Source: Candidatus Zixiibacteriota bacterium (GTDB lineage Bacteria > Zixibacteria > MSB-5A5 > JAABVY01). From it: 64,000 nt of DNA. Where the stretch lies: NCBI GenBank assembly GCA_011056555.1, contig DSEQ01000007.1:1-64000 (forward strand), read 5' to 3'. The position numbers were made by a program, and so were the translations under genes. The notes below the pieces were generated by a model. It made no database searches. It was not told where the DNA came from and worked only from the letters and a program-made list of their open reading frames with translations. Shown here piece after piece: positions 34,144 through 43,663 of this stretch; positions within the stretch are counted from its first letter, which is position 1; each line of letters opens with the position of its first letter.

Positions 34144-34857
34144 TTAACAAAATGGCGGCAATATTATCGGCATCTGGACGAAGATAGCGAGGGCGTTATG
34201 GAGAAAATGCGCAATCACGCAGGGCCATAACGACTTTGTAGCCAGGTACAAGAAGACAAACATCAGGCCGTAAACAAACAGCAGCACCGTACCCCCGACG
34301 CCCTGGTAGAGATGGCCCGCGGCAAAGCCCGCGGTTGCGATAATAATTGCCAGAGGCATTGACCTGAGTATTTTATTAAGCCGGGTTATCAGGTATCCCC
34401 GATAGGCGGTTTCCTCATTTACCGCGACCACCAGGCACATCAAAATCCAGACCAGCCTACCCTCCAGAGTCTGGGGCAAGAGGGGGGAGGGGTCATGGAA
34501 TTTCATGAAATCAAGTTTATCGAGAAATAATTTAACTATTTTCAATAAGAAAAGTGATGCGAAAAGAAATACAATTGCGTATATTACATGAGTAAGCTTG
34601 AAATTCCTATAGCCAAGCGCGACAATTCCACTGCCTTCTCCACGGCTCACGAGGAATACGAAAAAGAAAACGATAAGCTGAAATCCGATAGTTGGCAGAT
34701 AGAAAACGAAGACCGGATTTTCGATCTCTGCGGGCGCAAAATCTGCCGGGGGCTCGAACAATAGTGAAATCGATAAGGGCCAGATCAGGCAGAGGAATAT
34801 AATCAGGATCACTGAAAGGAAGTTGATTTTGAAATCCTGATCAATTGCTGCGGTCAT
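34144..34857 (-). CDS. CPBP-family intramembrane glutamic endopeptidase
   Basis: A 237-residue protein with about seven hydrophobic segments and the three motifs of the CPBP (Abi) family: 'NEETAYRGYLITRL' (the EExxxR motif with the catalytic Glu pair), 'AGFAAGHLYQGVGG' (FxxxH type) and 'CVIAHFLHNALAI' (HxxxN type). The family includes Rce1-like prenyl-protein proteases and bacteriocin-immunity proteins. It is convergent with the sorted repeat protein and the stop codons are 36 bases apart. No substrate is suggested by neighbours. Confidence 0.85.
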   Translation of the reverse strand: MTAAIDQDFKINFLSVILIIFLCLIWPLSISLLFEPPADFAPAEIENPVFVFYLPTIGFQLIVFFFVFLVSRGEGSGIVALGYRNFKLTHVIYAIVFLFASLFLLKIVKLFLDKLDFMKFHDPSPLLPQTLEGRLVWILMCLVVAVNEETAYRGYLITRLNKILRSMPLAIIIATAGFAAGHLYQGVGGTVLLFVYGLMFVFLYLATKSLWPCVIAHFLHNALAIFVQMPIILPPFC

Positions 34858-34970
34858 TCTGATAACCTGCCTTTTCTTTCGAAGTCGCGCTCTGATAAAA
34901 GGTAAGGGTTTACGCGATCAGGGCAAATAAAAACTTGCTTTTTATAAAATGATGGATAATATAGGCAATT

Positions 34971-35783
34971 ATGGACAATTCCCGTAAAATTGAGGGCTTT
35001 GAAAATCGCAGAGTACTTCCGCTCCAGAAGGGCAATATTTATGGGCCGGTCAAATCGCGTCGGCTGGGATCATCTCTCGGTCTGAACCTGCTCCCGCGCA
35101 GCTATAAGCTGTGTTCATTCAATTGCATTTATTGCCAGTATGGATTGAATCCTCCTCAGAGCCCGGATATGGTTTCCGCGCTTTACGATGAACTTCCCAC
35201 AGTCTCTGCCATAAAAAAAGCAATTTTGGCGGCGCTGGCATCATTGCGCGAAAAGATCGACTATATTACATTCTCGGGCAATGGGGAGCCGACTCTCCAT
35301 CCCGATTTTCCAGCAATTGTGGAAGTTGTCAGGGATATACGCGACAGATATGCATCCCATGTTAAACTTGCGATCTTGTCAAATTCCACCACGATCAACA
35401 AGCCCGAAATGGTCGAAGCATTAATGCAGCTGGACACACCTATCATGAAGCTCGATGCCGGTTCGGAGAAATTGTACAAGAGAATAAATCGTCCGGCCGG
35501 GGGAGTTGATTTCAATAAGATAGTTGAAGGTTTGATAGAATTCAATCATCCTAATTTGATTATTCAGGCCCTCATCATGGGCGGGCCCGATCTGAATGCC
35601 TCGGACGACAACATCATAAAATGGGCCAGCCTGCTCGAGAAAATCAAGCCTGTGGAAGTCCAGATTTATTCCCTCGATCGTCCCCCTGCCAGGCCGGATA
35701 TTATTAAGCTTTCCCGAAAGGAACTGGAAGAAATCGCCGGTCGTGCATCAGAATTGAGCGGCGTTCCGGTAAGAGCTTTTTAA
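34971..35783 (+). CDS. Radical SAM protein
   Basis: A 270-residue radical SAM enzyme. 'LCSFNCIYCQYGLN' is the CxxxCxxC cluster motif near residue 46; 'ITFSGNGEPTLHPDFPA' is the GGE-type motif near residue 102; 'KLAILSNSTTIN' and 'IMKLDAGSEKLYKRINRP' continue the barrel. This is the COG0731-like group of Fe-S oxidoreductases with a short C-terminus and no extra cluster Cys. The target is unknown. It is divergent from the CPBP gene. Confidence 0.87.
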   Translation: MDNSRKIEGFENRRVLPLQKGNIYGPVKSRRLGSSLGLNLLPRSYKLCSFNCIYCQYGLNPPQSPDMVSALYDELPTVSAIKKAILAALASLREKIDYITFSGNGEPTLHPDFPAIVEVVRDIRDRYASHVKLAILSNSTTINKPEMVEALMQLDTPIMKLDAGSEKLYKRINRPAGGVDFNKIVEGLIEFNHPNLIIQALIMGGPDLNASDDNIIKWASLLEKIKPVEVQIYSLDRPPARPDIIKLSRKELEEIAGRASELSGVPVRAF

Positions 35784-35907
35784 GGGCCCATCATTTTTCA
35801 TGTGATTCCCAGGAAATTCTCAGCTCAATTCCTCTGATTTCATGTAATTATGATGCGTTTTACATAATTCCTGGATGATTTAATATTGGTCTCCGAAAGG
35901 AGGCCGT

Positions 35908-36405
35908 ATGCCGCGGAGAATAGTACGACATAATTGGATTTACCAGATGCTGAGTCCGGAGCTCTGGGGCGAGGATGAAATCAGCGGGCGCCAGATGCGT
36001 ATCGGTCAGGCGGTCAGGCTTGAGTTGGAAAAGCTGCCTGATTCTGAGCGGGAGTTTGTTGAGCTGTACTGGTTTCAGGGCCGATCAACATCGGAGATAG
36101 CCAGGCTTCTGAACTGCAAACCCTACAATCTGGTAAACCTGAACAGGCGTATCATGCGCAAGCTGAAAAACAGTCTGGCCGATTTTGTGGAGGAGGAATT
36201 CAGACTCAGGGCTGACCATCAGGGCAAATGTCGGATTTGCTGCCATCCGGACGTTGAGAAAATCAACCTGAAACTGAAATCAAAAAAGCCGCATGAAACC
36301 TATCGGGGCCTGATCAGGCTTCTGAAGACCGACTATGGAATCGATATAAAAACACCGCAGGCTATTATCGGGCATCTTAAATATCATCTAAGGGAGGAAT
36401 TATGA
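35908..36405 (+). CDS. Sigma-region-4-like helix-turn-helix protein with a C-terminal Cys/His (zinc-type) domain
   Basis: A 165-residue protein with two parts. Residues 35-95 read like sigma-70 region 4: 'LEKLPDSEREFVELYWFQGR' then 'STSEIARLLNCKPYNLVNLN' and 'RRIMRKLKNSL', the usual helix-turn-helix. There is no region 2, so it cannot be a complete sigma factor. Residues 105-165 begin 'KCRICCHPDVEKINLKL' and end 'TPQAIIGHLKYHL', a C-x2-C-x-H ... H-x3-H layout that resembles the Cys/His plus helix-turn-helix modules of phage and terminase-small-subunit-like proteins. AAAGGAGG lies five bases before the ATG. The stop overlaps the next start (ATGA) and that gene encodes another DNA-binding protein. 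A regulatory pair is inferred; target unknown. Confidence 0.75.
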   Translation: MPRRIVRHNWIYQMLSPELWGEDEISGRQMRIGQAVRLELEKLPDSEREFVELYWFQGRSTSEIARLLNCKPYNLVNLNRRIMRKLKNSLADFVEEEFRLRADHQGKCRICCHPDVEKINLKLKSKKPHETYRGLIRLLKTDYGIDIKTPQAIIGHLKYHLREEL

Positions 36406-36653
36406 GCGCAGAACCTGTCAAAAAACTGAGGGGCGAACACTGCTTAAATATCTTTATCTCGTATGAGCTGAAAAAGCGCATCAATGCCCTGGCGCACAAG
36501 TACGACCGGACCATGGCTGATATCGTACGGATGTTGATGAGAGTGGGGATACCGATTATGGAGGGGCTGTCCAAGGCCGAGGAGGAGATGATGAAGGATT
36601 ATATCCAGCTTTTTCGTAAGATGCGCAGGGTGAAAGAACTAAAGGATATGTGA
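36402..36653 (+). CDS. Ribbon-helix-helix DNA-binding protein
   Basis: An 83-residue protein. 'CLNIFISYELKKRINALAHK' followed by 'YDRTMADIVRMLMRVGIPI' matches the beta-strand, helix, helix layout of ribbon-helix-helix (Arc/CopG) repressors. The C-terminal third is a charged helix (EEEMMKDYIQLFRKMRRVKE). It overlaps the sigma-like gene by four bases and has its own AGGGAGG. It has no toxin partner of the usual kind, so I do not call it an antitoxin. Confidence 0.8.
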   Translation: MSAEPVKKLRGEHCLNIFISYELKKRINALAHKYDRTMADIVRMLMRVGIPIMEGLSKAEEEMMKDYIQLFRKMRRVKELKDM

Positions 36654-36709
36654 TAATGACATGACATTATCAGATTGACGAAACCGTATTAATGTTATAA
36701 CATCACGGC

Positions 36710-37288
36710 ATGGATAATAAGGTCAGGATCATTGCCGGCGATCTAAAGAACCGGCCGATCAAAATTCCCAGGGATACCGAGACCCGTCCGGCCCTGGTAT
36801 TGGTGAGGCGGATGGTCTGTGACACTCTCGCGCCTGATATTCCGGATGCCAGGGTGCTCGATCTTTTTGCCGGCACCGGAGCATTTGTATTTGAGATGAT
36901 CTCGCGCGGTGCGAAAAGTGCGGTGGCCGTGGATATCGAAAGGAACATGACCAGGGCCATCGAGGATAATGCGCGTACATTCGGAATTGAAGAGCAGGTG
37001 ACTGCTGTGAGCAATGATTACCTGCGGGCGATAAGCAACCTGGGAAGGGGCGGGCGCAAGTTCGATATTATAATTGTGGCGCCCCCGTTTTATGGTGACT
37101 ATGTCAACAAGGCTGTCATGGCTGTGCAGGAGGAAGGGCTTCTTGATGACAGGGGCATCCTTGTGGCCCACTACTATAAGAAAGATGATGTCAACCGTGA
37201 ACCCGAAGGCCTTGAACTTCTGAAGACCAAGTCACATGGCAAGTCGATAATAGACTTTTTCGGGAAGAAGAGACAAGGCATTGAATGA
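36710..37288 (+). CDS. rsmD: RsmD-like rRNA methyltransferase with an altered catalytic motif
   Basis: A 192-residue Rossmann methyltransferase of the RsmD family (16S rRNA guanine-966 N2 methylation in known members). It has 'VRIIAGDLKNRPIKIP', 'TRPALVLVRRMVCDTLAP' and the SAM-binding motif 'VLDLFAGTGAFVFEMISRGA', all in the right order. Motif IV, normally (D/N)PP(Y/F), reads 'IIIVAPPFYGDY': the codon at 37079 is GCG, giving Ala124 where the catalytic Asp/Asn is expected. This could mean an altered or lost activity. The length is typical. It is not in an operon with coaD, its common partner. Confidence 0.8.
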   Translation: MDNKVRIIAGDLKNRPIKIPRDTETRPALVLVRRMVCDTLAPDIPDARVLDLFAGTGAFVFEMISRGAKSAVAVDIERNMTRAIEDNARTFGIEEQVTAVSNDYLRAISNLGRGGRKFDIIIVAPPFYGDYVNKAVMAVQEEGLLDDRGILVAHYYKKDDVNREPEGLELLKTKSHGKSIIDFFGKKRQGIE

Positions 37289-37303
37289 AATGAAATCCAT
37301 CAA

Positions 37304-37345
37304 GTCACAATCCGTCAAAACCGAGGTTTTGGCGAATCAAGACCT
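37304..37345. repeat. Hairpin repeat related to 401-430
   Basis: GTCACAATCCG, then AAAACC-GA-GGTTTT, then GGCGAATCAAGACC: the outer parts match the block at 402-432 (GTCACAATCCG ... GGCGAATCAAGACC) while the inner stem differs. It lies between two convergent genes. Confidence 0.6.
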
Positions 37346-37358
37346 TACGCCTATGTGT

Positions 37359-37904
37359 CTATTTTGATTTTTCGAACTCCTCTCTCAGCATGGCGAACCA
37401 TATGAAATCAAGCCATCTACCGTCTTTGTATATTGCCTTGCGCATTGCCCCCTCGCGTTTGAATCCGATGGACTCCAAAAGCTTAAGTGAGACTGTGTTG
37501 GGATGCATAACCCGTGCGAAGACCCGTTTCAAACCGATTTCATTGAAAGCATATTTTAATATCAGGTTCATCGCTTCTTTGGTGCATCCCTGCCCCCAGT
37601 AGTCCCTGCCCAGCCAGAAGCCGACCTCGGCGTTTTTGTGGGTCGTGTCGACGTGGTAGAGTCCGATTAATCCGATTATCTCCCGCCTGTCCTTGTGCTC
37701 GATTCCGAAAGAGAAGCCGCTCTTTCTGCGATGCATGCGATGTGACATACGGATGAATTCGTAAGCATGTTCCAGGGTGTACGGATAGGGGGTGAAGAGG
37801 AAGCGGGTGACCTCCGGATCGTTGGCATACTTTTGTATCGAGATGGCGTCGGCCCGATGCAGGCGCCTCAGGTTGATCTTCTTGCCTTTAATAAAGGGAT
37901 CCAT
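37359..37904 (-). CDS. GNAT-family N-acetyltransferase (RimJ/RimL type)
   Basis: A 181-residue acetyltransferase of the Acetyltransf_3 group. 'GKKINLRRLHRADAISIQKY' is the usual start. 'AEVGFWLGRDYWGQGCTKEA' is motif A, which binds acetyl-CoA, and 'LKRVFARVMHPNTVSLKLLE' followed by 'SIGFKREGAMRKAIYKDGRW' completes the fold. Relatives acetylate ribosomal protein N-termini or small amines; the substrate here is open. It follows the HEPN-like gene by nine bases on the same strand, so they are probably cotranscribed. Confidence 0.87.
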   Translation of the reverse strand: MDPFIKGKKINLRRLHRADAISIQKYANDPEVTRFLFTPYPYTLEHAYEFIRMSHRMHRRKSGFSFGIEHKDRREIIGLIGLYHVDTTHKNAEVGFWLGRDYWGQGCTKEAMNLILKYAFNEIGLKRVFARVMHPNTVSLKLLESIGFKREGAMRKAIYKDGRWLDFIWFAMLREEFEKSK

Positions 37905-37913
37905 TTACCTTTT

Positions 37914-38498
37914 CTACTTACTGGTTTTTGCAATAGTCTTAAGCGAAAGAAAAATATTAACCAATGTCTCGCATATCCCAAAACCCAATTTATTTACTGC
38001 TAATATATTAATTACTGGAAAACCTGGTATGGAAATGTTTCCTTTTTTGTCTATGGGATATCTTAGGCTATATGAATGAGGATCGATGTAGTTAAAAACT
38101 TTTATTCCCTTTTCAATGTTCTTAATATCATTACTAGGTGCAGAATCAAAATATAATTCAATAATCCTTTTACAGGTCTTCCAGCTTTCCAGTAGATTAT
38201 GTGTAAAATCAAAATCATTCAGAAAAAGCCGTTTTTCTTTGCAAAATGCGATTATTAACTTAAGATTTAGTTCAATGCTATGTCTAATTAGGAAGACCAA
38301 GGGAATTGCAATAAGATCTTTTTTGGCTAAATCGTGATCCTTTTTTTCGATTAAATCGCTAAGAATTTCGGCTGCATTTCTATAACCATCTAAATATCCT
38401 TCCCAAGTTGTGTCAATGACTGCGACCTCATCAAATGAAAAATCAATTTTAATATTAAGTATTGCCTTATTAACTCCGGGCCATTTTAATTTTTTCAT
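37914..38498 (-). CDS. HEPN-like helical protein of unknown function
   Basis: A 194-residue, AT-rich gene. 'IPLVFLIRHSIELNLKLIIA' followed by 'FTHNLLESWKTC' matches the RHxxELxLK ... H-(N/D)-L pattern seen in many HEPN-type helical proteins, which occur in RNA-targeting toxins, nucleotidyltransferase partners and defence genes. The start at 38498 has TAGGAGA eight bases before it; the longer frame from 38525 does not. It lies 35 bases downstream of tRNA-Thr on the same strand. The low GC and this position suggest acquisition. Function not assigned. Confidence 0.6.
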   Translation of the reverse strand: MKKLKWPGVNKAILNIKIDFSFDEVAVIDTTWEGYLDGYRNAAEILSDLIEKKDHDLAKKDLIAIPLVFLIRHSIELNLKLIIAFCKEKRLFLNDFDFTHNLLESWKTCKRIIELYFDSAPSNDIKNIEKGIKVFNYIDPHSYSLRYPIDKKGNISIPGFPVINILAVNKLGFGICETLVNIFLSLKTIAKTSK

Positions 38499-38533
38499 AA
38501 TATTGTCTCCTACCCCAATGTGCACCCTAAAAA

Positions 38534-38606
38534 AGCCACCGAGCGGATTCGAACCGCTGACCTGACGATTACGAATCGTCTGCTCTGCCAGCTGAGCTAC
38601 GGTGGC
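38534..38606 (-). tRNA. tRNA-Thr (anticodon CGT)
   Basis: The minus strand folds as a standard tRNA of 73 bases: acceptor GCCACCG/CGGTGGC, D-stem GCTC/GAGC, anticodon stem GACGA/TCGTC with loop TTCGTAA (anticodon CGT), and T-arm AGCGG-TTCGAAT-CCGCT. The discriminator is T and CCA is not encoded. Confidence 0.95.
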
Positions 38607-39183
38607 TTGAACAGGGGATTAATCTATATTATTAACGGCTTTTGGCAAGCGATTTTTGAGAGCAACGATGTGGGATCGGTGATTTGGTGTAGAGCAGAAC
38701 CTTTTAGCGGTTCTGTCTACTCATGCGCAAACCTGGATGGCTTTTGATCGGTTACGTCCCTATGCTCCGCGTTTTGGTGGCCCACCATTCAGGATTTGTT
38801 GAAGAAGTAAGCAATATTGAAATAAAAACCGATAAACGTCATTCCGAGGGAGTCCTGCCCTTTGGTCGAGGACGACCGTGGGAATCTCCGCGGTTGCCTC
38901 AAGAATGGTCGCGGAGATCGCCACGTCGCCTTGTCCGGCAGGAGCCGGCCTTTGGCTCCTCGCGATGACGAATATCGATGCATTAAGGGTTTATCAACAT
39001 GTCCCTGAAGCGATGGGCGCGCCCGAATCGAAAAAAGCGAAAAAATTTGCAAATTTCGGAAACATTTTGGCGTAATATTGTTATAACAGATGGACTTAAG
39101 GAAAACGGATAGATTTCCGATAAAATATTAAGGCTAAGGGAATTAAAGCGGAATATCATTAAAAAAATAGTTGAAAAAACCGC
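38607..39183. other. Gene-free region between tRNA-Thr and the 16S promoter
   Basis: No gene is visible. It contains the hairpin CAGAACC-TTTTAGC-GGTTCTG (38695-38715), the CGTCATTCC repeat at 38837-38970 and a 14-bp perfect palindrome AAATTTGCAAATTT (39044-39057). The last 100 bases are A-rich (for example TTAAAAAAATAGTTGAAAAA just before the -35 box) and look like an UP element for the rRNA promoter. Confidence 0.6.
38837..38970. repeat. CGTCATTCC ... CGCGATGACG imperfect palindromic repeat
   Basis: The element starts CGTCATTCCGAGGGAG and ends CTCGCGATGACG, so its termini are inverted copies (CGTCAT/ATGACG). The interior has CGCGGAGATCGCCACGTCGC. It belongs to the widespread 'GTCATTCTGAGCGAAGCGAAG' type of intergenic repeat, also seen at 52270-52343 and 53998-54156. 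Confidence 0.65.
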
Positions 39184-39211
39184 TTGACAATTCCCGGATT
39201 GCCTGTATATT
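39184..39211 (+). promoter_or_regulatory. rRNA promoter (TTGACA - 16 - TATATT)
   Basis: TTGACA at 39184-39189 and TATATT at 39206-39211 with a 16-base spacer. It lies about 170 bases upstream of the 16S gene and behind an A-rich stretch, as expected for a strong rRNA promoter. Confidence 0.8.
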
Positions 39212-39303
39212 CATGTTTTGCCGATGAGCCAATCGGCATGTTCATTGCAGAGCCCTCCATGAAAAATAGAAGCGAGGGTATTTTAATCGCCATAAACGGC
39301 GTA

Positions 39304-39319
39304 TGATCTTTGAAAACAA
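39304..39319 (+). promoter_or_regulatory. boxA-like antitermination site in the 16S leader
   Basis: TGATCTTTGAAAACAA resembles the boxA of rRNA leaders (TGCTCTTTGA-like followed by AACAA). It lies 70 bases upstream of the 16S 5' end in the expected orientation. Confidence 0.5.
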
Positions 39320-39385
39320 AATAGCATAGGTACTTACGAAGTGTCGGAGCCTCAATCAATTTTTCGAAAATAATTATTATAATAT

Positions 39386-40922
<1,537 letters not shown>

Positions 40923-41013
40923 CGGTGTGTTGAGCTGTCATAACACGGCAAGACAGCAAAAACACCTAGGTCGTTCTCCGATACTTCGGATACCATGCTA
41001 TTTTGAGATACAT

Positions 41014-41042
41014 AAGCCCGATCGCGAGATCGGGCTTTTTTT
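41014..41042 (+). terminator. Terminator ending the 16S transcript
   Basis: GCCCGATC (41016-41023) and GATCGGGC (41028-41035) form a perfect eight-pair stem with loop GCGA, followed by seven T residues. Its position about 100 bases after the 16S 3' end means that transcription stops before any 23S gene could be reached. Confidence 0.93.
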
Positions 41043-41197
41043 GTTTGCCATTTCTAAATATTTTTATTATAGTCAAAATGATAGACATTTATGGATGCCC
41101 GAGGATTTGGGGATATCTTCATATATGAAAAGTCCAGTTAACGGAAGATATATTTTCTAATCGGCTAATGAGGCATTCATTGGGAGGTTATGGAACT

Positions 41198-42016
41198 ATG
41201 GCAGAGAAGAAGGAAAAATCTGGAATATGGATATTAATGGTTTTTATTTTTCTCATATTTGCATTATGGTTGGCCTATTGGCAGATTTTGTTGCCAAAAG
41301 TGGCCTATGATTTTCAGACAAGAGGACAATTTGGGGATATGTTTGGGGGAATTAATGCTCTATTTGCTGGGTTTGCATTTGCAGGTTTGATTTATACCAT
41401 CTGGCAGCAACGTAAGGAACTAGGACTTCAGCGCCAAGAGCTCGAATTGACCCGGAAAGAGCTAGAGGGGCAGAAAGAGCAACTAAAGAAACAAAATCAT
41501 ACATCCTTTTACCAATTGCAGTTGAATATCTACTTCAATCTCCTGAGTTTGCACAATGATTTAAAAAGAAATCTTAGGAGACCTGGGCAGCAAGTTGAAG
41601 GTCCTCAAGCCTTCGATAAACTGATGAAAGCATTCTCTGATTCGTACAAGGATCTGGTGAGATCAAATCCGCAAAAGCAAAAGAAGGAAATGCTTTCTGA
41701 GGCATTTGAAAGAAATTATAAAGGCACTTATTCTCAATATTTCTCCAATTATTTTAATACTGTAGAACTTATTTTGGCCTTCTTGAGAAGTAATTTTGCT
41801 TGCAAATCTCAGTCTTACTATCCTAAACTGTTCAGAGCTCAGTTTTCTGAAATAGAAATCGCAATGTTATTCTACTATGGTTTATCCAAATGGGGTGCGA
41901 GTATTAAACCGTTGATCGAAGAATTTGGATTTCTGAGATTTATTGATAAGGATAGATTATTGGATCAGGAACATCTCGGTTACTATGATTCATCTGCTTA
42001 TGATGATGAATCATAG
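41198..42016 (+). CDS. Putative phage abortive-infection membrane protein (putAbiC family)
   Basis: A 272-residue protein. Two membrane helices (WILMVFIFLIFALWLAYWQI, and one around LFAGFAFAGLIYTIW) are followed by a coiled coil of repeated 'RKELGLQRQELELTRKEL' type and a helical domain ending 'AQFSEIEIAMLFYYGLSKWG'. The string FGDMFGGINALFAGFAFAGL and the RQELEL coiled coil are the hallmark of the 'putative phage abortive infection' family, to which a defence role is attributed. The start at 41198 has GGGAGG ten bases before it. It is the first gene after the 16S terminator and opens an AT-rich block of unknown genes. Antiphage function here is inferred. Confidence 0.8.
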   Translation: MAEKKEKSGIWILMVFIFLIFALWLAYWQILLPKVAYDFQTRGQFGDMFGGINALFAGFAFAGLIYTIWQQRKELGLQRQELELTRKELEGQKEQLKKQNHTSFYQLQLNIYFNLLSLHNDLKRNLRRPGQQVEGPQAFDKLMKAFSDSYKDLVRSNPQKQKKEMLSEAFERNYKGTYSQYFSNYFNTVELILAFLRSNFACKSQSYYPKLFRAQFSEIEIAMLFYYGLSKWGASIKPLIEEFGFLRFIDKDRLLDQEHLGYYDSSAYDDES

Positions 42017-42127
42017 CCAAGTAGGTCATTTCCGAAATGTCCCAGGGTATCGGGTGAAGGATTATTAAGATTAGAAACACTTGGCGGAGCAGAGAGGGCA
42101 TTAAACATAAAAATAGGGAGGTGGATT

Positions 42128-42880
42128 GTGTTTGACAGAATGATGGAGATCAAAACTATGCAGTTCAGATTCAACTTTAAAGCTAGCTACATTGGCATAT
42201 TCAGCATGTTTGCAATTCTTTTGGCATTTCATCTTTCATGTGGAAGCAACGAAAAACCTAGTAAAAGGGAGCCGTCCATATCTGAGAAGAACAAACTGGA
42301 ACTTCGAAACAAAATCAAAAGAATTGATCATTATTTGATCCAGCGTTTAGATTTTAATAAGAATGGATATTACTCATCTTCGGAGTCAGCGGATATATTT
42401 GTAGTCTTAACCGACAAGACCTGGTCAAATCCAAATGATACAAAATCCTTGATCTTGAGCGTTGATTCAATCGTCGAAACATCACTCCCAATAAATTATT
42501 TCTCGATAAAATTCATTTGTAGCTATTATGATATCTCAGTTGCCAATATTACGATAATAGACACTGCCGTTACTCTAAATTATAAGTATGAATGGGCAAA
42601 AGAGGCTGAGAAGGAAAAAAGGAGAACTGAATGGAAATATGTTGACAGAATCACGGTAAGAGGAGTATTGATTAAGAAAGGTGACCTTGCTGATGATGTT
42701 TACAAAATCCTGAAACCATCAGATAGGATTAGCGAGCCGTACGTACTCAATATGGGCGGAGGAAATTTAAAAGTAACCCAACATTATAAGGTTGGCAGAA
42801 GATATATAGATGTGACAATGGAAAGAATATTGGATCCTGGACCTTATAGAGTGACGGGCATAAAAACTAGAATTGATTAG
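42128..42880 (+). CDS. Exported or lipoprotein-like protein of unknown function
   Basis: A 250-residue protein from GTG at 42128 (GGGAGG eight bases upstream). After about 20 residues comes a hydrophobic segment 'YIGIFSMFAILLAFHLSCGS', so export is likely; the His before L-S-C makes the lipobox imperfect. The mature part is charged with mixed strands and helices ('LRNKIKRIDHYLIQRLDF', 'WKYVDRITVRGVLIKKGDLA', 'GGGNLKVTQHYKVGRRYIDV'). The last of these resembles small outer-membrane-lipoprotein (SmpA/BamE-like) folds in which a helix pair packs on a sheet, but I cannot assign it. AT-rich like its neighbours. Confidence 0.6.
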   Translation: MFDRMMEIKTMQFRFNFKASYIGIFSMFAILLAFHLSCGSNEKPSKREPSISEKNKLELRNKIKRIDHYLIQRLDFNKNGYYSSSESADIFVVLTDKTWSNPNDTKSLILSVDSIVETSLPINYFSIKFICSYYDISVANITIIDTAVTLNYKYEWAKEAEKEKRRTEWKYVDRITVRGVLIKKGDLADDVYKILKPSDRISEPYVLNMGGGNLKVTQHYKVGRRYIDVTMERILDPGPYRVTGIKTRID

Positions 42881-43036
42881 ATAGGATCGCTCATTTGATA
42901 CATTGCTTTAACAAAGATTTTTTCTTTCAAGTCTTATGTACAATATAAATGATAAATCCACCTCTAAAGAGGTATGGCACCCGCGCCCGGCAGGGAAATA
43001 TATTCATTAGGAAAAGATATAAGGTTGAAAACATCG

Positions 43037-43618
43037 ATGATATTCAAAAAATCAAAACAAAAACTAATTAAGAAGATTTCAGCAGAATTAATTGAGGAAG
43101 CCCATATATCTGCGTCCCGTCTATTGGATTATTGTATTGATCGAAAAGAAGTAGCATTCGATTTCGAAAAATATGAATATACAAAAATTGGTAGAGAGTT
43201 CATCTATATTTTATTGTATCATATAGATGTATGTCTATTTATGACCCAAGATCACTTGCTTAGACAATCAACAATGGACGACCTTATTAATTCGATTATG
43301 ATAACATTGACAAGTTTTAGAAGCATTAATCCAAGTTGGCCAGAAAAAATGGATGGACCGGAATTAGTTGATGATTTCATTAATACTCTTTATCTGCGCC
43401 AATCACAATATTCGGATTGCGAAAAGCAGAAAAAGCATTACGAAGATGATGACTTGGGAATCCCATTTCTTTTATGTCAAAATTTATCTTTACTATCTGG
43501 GATGGAATTGGATGATCCGTTTATGCAGAAATGCATCGAGCTTACAATTGAAAATGTAAAAAAATTAAATATAGCTAAATTTGTAAAAGAAATTTTTAAG
43601 ATGCATTTGAAAAGGTAG
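43037..43618 (+). CDS. Helical protein of unknown function
   Basis: A 193-residue AT-rich gene. The ATG at 43037 (MIFKKSKQKLI) is a guess; an in-frame TTG at 43025 and an ATG at 42974 are alternatives, but the sequence at 42974-43020 looks like intergenic repeat. The product is nearly all helix, soluble, with 'EEAHISASRLLDYCIDRKEV', 'ILLYHIDVCLFMTQDHLLRQ' and 'ELTIENVKKLNIAKFVKEIF'. I do not recognise it. It sits inside the accessory block 41.2-44.3 kb, upstream of another unknown gene. Confidence 0.55.
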   Translation: MIFKKSKQKLIKKISAELIEEAHISASRLLDYCIDRKEVAFDFEKYEYTKIGREFIYILLYHIDVCLFMTQDHLLRQSTMDDLINSIMITLTSFRSINPSWPEKMDGPELVDDFINTLYLRQSQYSDCEKQKKHYEDDDLGIPFLLCQNLSLLSGMELDDPFMQKCIELTIENVKKLNIAKFVKEIFKMHLKR

Positions 43619-43663
43619 AAATCGTGGGCCCGGGGGCCAGCCGCATTATAGGAGGCTATTTTT

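Noticed and set aside
36402..36653. Considered the RHH protein as an antitoxin with the sigma-like gene as toxin
   Set aside because: The upstream protein is a DNA-binding protein with no toxin fold, and gene order and sizes do not fit a known toxin-antitoxin type.
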